Assembly: GCA_903934275.1 (NCBI GenBank)
Contig: CAIZNF010000548.1
Coordinates: 1 to 5,957 of the forward strand
DNA: 5,957 bases
Reading direction: 5' to 3'
From: an uncultured Nitrosomonadales bacterium
Lineage (GTDB): Bacteria > Pseudomonadota > Gammaproteobacteria > Burkholderiales > Gallionellaceae
In this document: one piece after another, positions 1 to 3,551 of the stretch
How the letters are laid out: the number at the start of each line of letters is the position of its first letter
Position numbering within the stretch: position 1 is the first letter of the stretch
The notes under the pieces: generated by a model
What the model saw: only the letters and a program-made list of their open reading frames with translations
Databases searched by the model: none
What the model was told of the DNA's origin: nothing
Position numbers and translations under genes: made by a program

Positions 1-14
1 GAGACCGCTCCTAC
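1..14. repeat. possible edge fragment of a REP-type repeat
   Basis: Read on the minus strand, the first 14 bases are GTAGGAGCGGTCTC. This resembles the GTAGGAGCGG start of REP hairpins common in pseudomonads and other proteobacteria. The rest of the hairpin would lie outside the window, so it cannot be confirmed. The remaining bases up to 116, downstream of the methyltransferase stop, show no convincing terminator or gene. Confidence 0.15.
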
Positions 15-116
15 GGTTGGTTGATTGGCTGTGTATCAGAATTTTTGTCACGCGGGTGCCCGGCTAAAAGCTTCACAAATTTTGACATCATTTGACTGGC
101 AGTGACTGTAATGAAA

Positions 117-1361
117 TTACAAGGAACGCGTCATGTCACCATGACCGAATCCTGCCAGCGGATTCGCCATTTTCTTTCCCAATGCAATCACCTTGAACAA
201 CTCGCCCATCTCCGCCGGGCTGGTGAGTTTCTGCAATTGCGCCGAAAGCGGCAGATAGTCGCGCAAGTTTTCCGGCGAGGTGTCCTTTATCAATTCGGTG
301 ATGCCGCAGTTGATCAGAAAAAATGCCTGCGAGGTGTAGCCCAGCAGCTCCAGCCCAGCATCAATGCCGCATTCCGCGATATCGGTGAAATTTACATGCG
401 CGGTGATATCCTGCAAACCGGGTAGAAAAAACGGATCGTCGTGCGCATGGTGGCGGTAGTGGCACATCAGCGTACCGCTGCTACGCTGCGGATGATAGAA
501 CTCGCGCGCGCCGAAACCGTAGTCGATGAACAGCAGCACGCCTTGATCCATGCAGCTTGCCAGGCTGTTGACCAGGCCGCGCGCGGCGAGGCAGATTTCA
601 CTGACGTAATCGTCCGGCACGACGATCTGCTGCGCGGCATGCAGCAGCGCGGCAGCGCCGATGGCGCGCTCCTGCCAGATAAAATTGTTAACGCCGAAAC
701 CGTTGTCGCCGATGGCCACGCCGCGCTCATAGATTGCACACCCGTGGTTTTGTAGGTCGGGATTCATCCCGACATCGCAGCTTTGTCGGGATGAATCCCG
801 ATCTGCACACCAATGCACCAGATGCACCGGCAATGCGTCGAGCACTTCGTTGGCGATGATTGCACCGCTGAATTTTTCCGGCAGCGCGTCCAGCCAATGC
901 ACCCGATTTATCAAGTGAGGCAGGCGCACTTTCAATAAAGTTTTCTGGCGCGCGCGCAAGTCGGCGCTCACCTCAAGAATCGCATAGCTGTCTGGCAGGC
1001 TGCCGATCCGTTCCAGTTCGCCGAGCATATCCGCCGCCAGCTTGCCGCTGCCCGCGCCCAGCTCCAGAATATGCGGTGCGCTGGAAGCCATAATTTCCGC
1101 CACCTGCCGCGCTAGAGTGCGCCCGAATAATGGCGACAATTCAGGCGCGGTGACGAAATCGCCCGCTGCGCCGAGCTTGTGCGCCCCGGCGGTGTAATAG
1201 CCCAACGCAGGCGCGTACAGGGCCAGCTCCATGTAGCGCGCAAACGGAATCCAGCCGCCCTGTTCAGCAATGTCGTGACGGATGAATTCACATAACTGGG
1301 CGCTGTGTTGTGCGGCTTCCGGGCCGGGTGTGGGCAGAGGTGTGGGCAGAGGTGCGGTCAT
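117..1361 (-). CDS. SAM-dependent methyltransferase, MidA/NDUFAF7-like (COG1565)
   Basis: This 414-residue protein is a class I SAM-dependent methyltransferase of the COG1565 family. The mitochondrial relative NDUFAF7/MidA methylates an arginine of the NDUFS2 subunit of complex I; the bacterial substrate is generally not established, so protein methylation here is inference. The N-terminal part carries the family signatures GGWIPFARYMELALYAP (about 35-51) and GDFVTAPELSPLFGR (67-81). SAM motif I, LELGAGSGKL, is at 99-108, the conserved NEVLDALPVH at 171-180 and IDYGFGAREFYHPQR at 279-293. I chose ATG 1361 because homologues of this type begin shortly before the EFIRHDIA region. The open frame extends upstream to 1487, but that part is read through a palindromic repeat. 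No strong Shine-Dalgarno is visible. Residues 186-204 are encoded by an inserted REPIN-like palindrome between HLVHW and AIYERGV. This may form a surface loop or impair the enzyme. The gene diverges from the pteridine reductase gene. Confidence 0.9.
   Translation of the reverse strand: MTAPLPTPLPTPGPEAAQHSAQLCEFIRHDIAEQGGWIPFARYMELALYAPALGYYTAGAHKLGAAGDFVTAPELSPLFGRTLARQVAEIMASSAPHILELGAGSGKLAADMLGELERIGSLPDSYAILEVSADLRARQKTLLKVRLPHLINRVHWLDALPEKFSGAIIANEVLDALPVHLVHWCADRDSSRQSCDVGMNPDLQNHGCAIYERGVAIGDNGFGVNNFIWQERAIGAAALLHAAQQIVVPDDYVSEICLAARGLVNSLASCMDQGVLLFIDYGFGAREFYHPQRSSGTLMCHYRHHAHDDPFFLPGLQDITAHVNFTDIAECGIDAGLELLGYTSQAFFLINCGITELIKDTSPENLRDYLPLSAQLQKLTSPAEMGELFKVIALGKKMANPLAGFGHGDMTRSL
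751..807. repeat. REPIN-like palindrome pair inside the methyltransferase gene
   Basis: Two 22-nt arms, 752-773 and 785-806, are inverted copies of one another with two mismatches and an 11-nt spacer. Each arm is GTAG (GCAG in the degenerate right arm, read on the minus strand) followed by a hairpin with arms GTCGGGAT/ATCCCGAC. GTAG next to a hairpin is the known recognition layout of REP sequences moved by RAYT (TnpA-REP) transposases, and paired inverted REPs are called REPINs. The segment is about 57 nt (19 codons) and has no stop in the methyltransferase frame. Placing it with RAYT-mobilised elements is inference; no RAYT gene is in the window. Confidence 0.8.
1327..1350. repeat. 12-nt in-frame tandem repeat at the methyltransferase N-terminus
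   Basis: Two perfect copies of GGTGTGGGCAGA stand head to tail just inside the methyltransferase start and encode the duplicated LPTP of MTAPLPTPLPTPGP. The unit is a multiple of three, so copy-number change would not break the frame. It lies in a low-complexity Pro-rich leader and is probably of little consequence. Confidence 0.7.
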
Positions 1362-1368
1362 GGTCAGG

Positions 1369-1374
1369 TATAAT
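1369..1374 (+). promoter_or_regulatory. candidate -10 box for the pteridine reductase/ttcA unit
   Basis: A perfect TATAAT lies just upstream of the methyltransferase start, about 100 nt before the SDR start codon and pointing towards it. No TTGACA-like -35 is found at the right spacing, and no TGn extension precedes it. A transcript from here would run through the REPIN at 1395-1448 as leader RNA. This is weak support from one motif only. Confidence 0.25.
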
Positions 1375-1394
1375 TCATCCGGAAAAAAGGCAAT

Positions 1395-1448
1395 GTAGGG
1401 CGGGCTAAGCCCGCCGGGATAATGACTGTCGGGCATAGCCCGACCTAC
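1395..1448. repeat. REPIN-like palindrome pair in the divergent intergenic region
   Basis: The left unit (1395-1415) is GTAG followed by a perfect hairpin, GGCGGGCT/AGCCCGCC. The right unit (1428-1448) is GTCGGGC/GCCCGAC followed by CTAC, that is, the same GTAG-hairpin layout inverted. The spacer is 12 nt. The architecture matches the element at 751-807, but the hairpin sequences differ. It takes up almost half of the 115-nt gap between the methyltransferase and SDR starts and would form strong RNA structure in the leader of either transcript. Confidence 0.8.
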
Positions 1449-1466
1449 AACGACAGGAAGTGTAGT

Positions 1467-1470
1467 GGAG
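1467..1470 (+). promoter_or_regulatory. ribosome binding site for the pteridine reductase
   Basis: GGAG stands 6 nt before ATG 1477. It favours that start over the in-frame GTG at 1465, which has its own possible AGGAAG (1455-1460) only 4 nt upstream. SDR proteins of this type begin a few residues before the KVVLVTGG strand, which also fits ATG 1477. Confidence 0.5.
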
Positions 1471-1476
1471 AGTGCG

Positions 1477-2217
1477 ATGCAAGGCAAAGTGGTATTGGTG
1501 ACTGGGGGCGCGAAGCGGGTCGGCGCGGCAATTTGCCGTCGCCTGCACGCGGCGGGGGCTTCACTCGCTGTGCATTATCGCAGCTCCGAACAGGAGGCTC
1601 TGGCGTTGCGCGACGAGCTGAATGCACTGCGCCCGGAAAGCGCCGCCGCGCTCCAGTCTGACTTGCTCGACCTAAATGCGTTGCCGCAACTGGTGCATGG
1701 GGTTGTCGAAAAATTCGGGCGGCTGGATGCGCTGGTCAACAACGCTTCCAGTTTTTATGCCACGCCGCTGGCGGAGGTGAATGAACAACAGTGGAATGAT
1801 CTGCTCGGTACCAACCTGCGCGCCCCGCTGTTTCTCGCGCAAGCGGCAGCGACCGAATTGCGCCTCCATCATGGCTGCATCGTGAACATCGCGGACATTC
1901 ATGCCGAACGCCCGATGCGCGGGCATCTGTTGTACAGCGTCGCCAAGGCTGGGCTGGCCGCGCTGACCCGCGCGTTGGCGCAGGAAATGGCACCGCAGGT
2001 GCGCGTTAACGCCATCGCACCGGGAGTCATCATGTGGCCGGAAAATACGGCTTGGATGAACGAGGAGCAACGCCGCAAAATTGTCGCACACACGTTGCTC
2101 AAGCGCGAAGGCGAACCGGACGACATCGCCAGAACCGTAGCCTTCCTGATTCAGGATGCGCCTTATGTTACCGGGCAGATCATCGCCGTCGATGGCGGCA
2201 GAAGTATTAACATTTAG
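1477..2217 (+). CDS. pteridine reductase-like short-chain dehydrogenase/reductase
   Basis: This 246-residue classical SDR is most like bacterial pteridine reductases (PTR1/FolM type). These use NADPH to reduce dihydro- or oxidised pterins and folates in the cytosol. The Rossmann start [12 protein letters not shown] (8-19) has the Arg-containing glycine motif seen in PTR1. HYRSS (33-37), after the second strand, would suit NADP(H). LVNNASSFY (86-94) is the NNAG-type motif. The catalytic pair is YSVAK, with Tyr153 and Lys157. The position usually held by the SDR serine is Asp140 in [10 protein letters not shown], as in PTR1 and FolM, which is the main reason for choosing this subfamily over a generic [16 protein letters not shown] near the C-terminus is typical of the superfamily. 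The gene runs almost directly into ttcA, and the two probably form one transcript. The exact pterin substrate cannot be read from the sequence. Confidence 0.87.
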   Translation: MQGKVVLVTGGAKRVGAAICRRLHAAGASLAVHYRSSEQEALALRDELNALRPESAAALQSDLLDLNALPQLVHGVVEKFGRLDALVNNASSFYATPLAEVNEQQWNDLLGTNLRAPLFLAQAAATELRLHHGCIVNIADIHAERPMRGHLLYSVAKAGLAALTRALAQEMAPQVRVNAIAPGVIMWPENTAWMNEEQRRKIVAHTLLKREGEPDDIARTVAFLIQDAPYVTGQIIAVDGGRSINI

Positions 2218-2228
2218 TGAAAATTGAT

Positions 2229-3212
2229 ATGAGCGAGATTGTAAAAGAAATGACCGCAGGAGTCGGCGAGGCGGATGCAGTGCAAGGCGCGGGGCGCGCG
2301 GCGACCGAGACATATCAATTGGATAGGCGACCGAGCGAGCACCCCGCAACGCAGCAATGCGCCGCCACAGACACTCAGGCGGTCCATTTCGAGCGCCACT
2401 CCACCAATTTCAACCGCCTCAAGGGGCGGATCGAACATCAGGTCGGCAAGGCCATCGCCGACTTCAATATGATCGAGAACGGCGACAGCGTGATGGTGTG
2501 CCTGTCCGGCGGCAAGGATTCATACACTTTGCTCGATGTCCTGCTCACCATGCGCAAACGCGCGCCGATTGATTTCCGCATCGTCGCGATGAATCTCGAC
2601 CAGAAACAGCCGGGGTTCCCCGCCGAAGTGCTGCCAAATTACCTGAAGTCTCTTGGCATCGAATATCACATCGAAAACCAGGATACCTATTCCATCGTCA
2701 AGGAGAAAATCCCCGAAGGAAAAACCACCTGTTCGCTGTGTTCACGGCTACGGCGCGGCATCATTTACCGCGTGGCGCAGGAGCTAGGTGCCAATAAAAT
2801 CGCGCTGGGACATCATCGCGACGACATGATCGAGACGCTGTTCCTGAATATTTTTTTCGGGGGCAAACTCAAGGCCATGCCACCCAAACTGGTCACCGAC
2901 AAAGGCGACCACATCGTGATCCGCCCGCTGGCCTATTGCATGGAAAAGGACATCGCCCGCTATGCGCGCGGCATGGAATTCCCGCTCATCCCGTGCAATT
3001 TATGCGGCTCGCAGGAAAATATGCAGCGCAAAAATATCAAAAAAATGCTCGCTGCATGGGAGCTGGAATATCCGGGGCGCAACCAGACCATCTTCACCGC
3101 GATGCAAAATATAAAACCTTCACACCTGCTGGACGGCAACCTGTTTGATTTCAAAAACCTGCAAATGGGAGACAAGATTGCGGAAGGCGATGTGGTGTTT
3201 GACGATGAGTGA
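2229..3212 (+). CDS. ttcA: tRNA 2-thiocytidine(32) synthetase TtcA
   Basis: TtcA thiolates cytidine 32 in the anticodon loop of certain tRNAs, using ATP to adenylate the base and a [4Fe-4S] cluster in sulfur transfer. From ATG 2229 the protein has 327 residues. The PP-loop SGGKDS is at 93-98, followed by [10 protein letters not shown] (122-131) and [18 protein letters not shown] (160-177). That stretch holds the cluster cysteines 168 and 171. ALGHHRDD is at 192-199, and PCNLCGSQ (255-262) holds the third conserved cysteine, 259. From FNRLKG onward it matches the E. coli family member closely over its whole length. The first 60 or so residues are a non-conserved extension containing a palindromic repeat. 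GTG 2217, overlapping the SDR stop by one base, is an alternative start; neither start has a clear Shine-Dalgarno, and ATG 2250 is also possible. It follows the SDR gene and is convergent with the adhesin gene. Confidence 0.95.
   Translation: MSEIVKEMTAGVGEADAVQGAGRAATETYQLDRRPSEHPATQQCAATDTQAVHFERHSTNFNRLKGRIEHQVGKAIADFNMIENGDSVMVCLSGGKDSYTLLDVLLTMRKRAPIDFRIVAMNLDQKQPGFPAEVLPNYLKSLGIEYHIENQDTYSIVKEKIPEGKTTCSLCSRLRRGIIYRVAQELGANKIALGHHRDDMIETLFLNIFFGGKLKAMPPKLVTDKGDHIVIRPLAYCMEKDIARYARGMEFPLIPCNLCGSQENMQRKNIKKMLAAWELEYPGRNQTIFTAMQNIKPSHLLDGNLFDFKNLQMGDKIAEGDVVFDDE
2277..2360. repeat. imperfect long palindrome in the 5' part of ttcA
   Basis: This 84-nt segment is symmetric about a CAATTG centre near 2318. 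GCAGTGC (2277-2283) pairs with GCAATGC (2354-2360), CGGGG (2290-2294) with CCCCG (2342-2346), and the core TATCAATTGGATA is itself nearly palindromic. GGCGACCGAG occurs twice, at 2300-2309 and 2326-2335. It encodes about 28 residues (17-44 from ATG 2229) in the part of TtcA that is not conserved, with no stop in frame. It is unlike the GTAG-hairpins elsewhere in the window, so it is probably a separate repeat family. That it is mobile is inference. Confidence 0.55.
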
Positions 3213-3269
3213 TTTAAATTTCAGACGGAAATGCAAATAATCTAAGCCGGACGAGCCGGAACCAAAAAT

Positions 3270-3280
3270 GTAGGTCGGGC
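3270..3280. repeat. isolated half of a GTAG-type REP
   Basis: GTAGGTCGGGC repeats the GTAG plus first hairpin arm found at 752 and, inverted, at 1438-1448. The closing GCCCGAC arm is missing. It looks like a truncated or decayed REP copy between ttcA and the adhesin locus. Confidence 0.4.
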
Positions 3281-3298
3281 TCATTCAGATTACCCCCA

Positions 3299-3382
3299 TC
3301 ATTTGCAAACCGGCATCGGCACTTGCGCAACAGGTGCAGCTACCGGTACGGCGGCATCCGCCACAATCACCCCACCACCCCG
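3299..3382 (-). pseudogene. probable C-terminal remnant of the adhesin gene
   Basis: Read on the minus strand, 3382 to 3299 gives a 27-codon open stretch ending in TGA at 3299. Its residues include GVIVADAAVPVAAPVAQVP and the end MPVCK. Its Ala/Val/Pro-rich style and its place just beyond the repeat cluster, on the same strand as the adhesin, suggest it is the original end of that protein. It is in a different frame from the adhesin and is cut off upstream by a stop in the repeat DNA at 3383-3385. There is no start codon or ribosome site of its own. Without a homologue this remains inference. Confidence 0.35.
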
Positions 3383-3424
3383 TCATTCCGCCCACCCCGT
3401 CATTCCCCCCCCCACCGTCATCCT
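3376..3424. repeat. tandem partial copies of the palindrome terminus, with a C9 tract
   Basis: CACCCCGTCATTCC occurs at 3376-3389 and again at 3393-3406, a 17-nt step. A related CCGTCATCCT follows at 3415-3424, where the full palindrome begins. These look like repeated end fragments of the element at 3417-3551. Between the second and third copy is a run of nine C (3405-3413). Such a run is prone to replication slippage and sequencing error. Confidence 0.65.
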
Positions 3425-3551
3425 CGCGAAAGCGGGGATCCAGTCAATCAAAAACCCCCGCGAAGCGGGACAACACCAACATCAACACCGCAATTTTGTC
3501 CGCTTCGCGGAATTCTTTCTCTCGCTGGATTCCCGTTTTCACGGGAATGAC
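3417..3551. repeat. nested symmetric palindrome with dRS3-like ends
   Basis: The outer 27-nt arms, 3417-3443 and 3525-3551, are inverted copies with a few mismatches. The inner arms, 3458-3473 and 3496-3510, are inverted with one extra G. The outer-to-inner gap is 14 nt on both sides, leaving a 22-nt loop region. The right arm holds ATTCCC-GTTTTCAC-GGGAAT (3529-3548), which fits the Neisseria dRS3 pattern ATTCCC-N8-GGGAAT exactly; the left core (3420-3439) is a degenerate version. In Neisseria, dRS3 sites serve as integration targets of filamentous prophages. No open frame for a transposase lies within, so it resembles a non-autonomous, MITE-like element. It overlaps the end of the adhesin gene and supplies its stop. 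Confidence 0.8.

Noticed and set aside
50..70. Terminator after the methyltransferase (CGGGCACCCG near 55-64)
   Set aside because: The stem would be 4 bp with a 2-nt loop and no proper T tract follows on the minus strand.
1362..1487. Upstream extension of the methyltransferase to a start at 1487
   Set aside because: The extra 42 residues are translated from the intergenic REPIN and would overlap the SDR start; conserved sequence begins only after ATG 1361.
1672..2349. Minus-strand open frame of 225 codons opposite the SDR and ttcA start
   Set aside because: Antisense to a clearly recognised SDR; Arg-rich composition typical of a shadow frame in GC-rich DNA.
3213..3269. Terminator after ttcA
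   Set aside because: Only a 5-bp stem (ATTTC/GAAAT at 3218-3232) and two CCGG words are seen, with no following T run on the plus strand; not enough to call a terminator.
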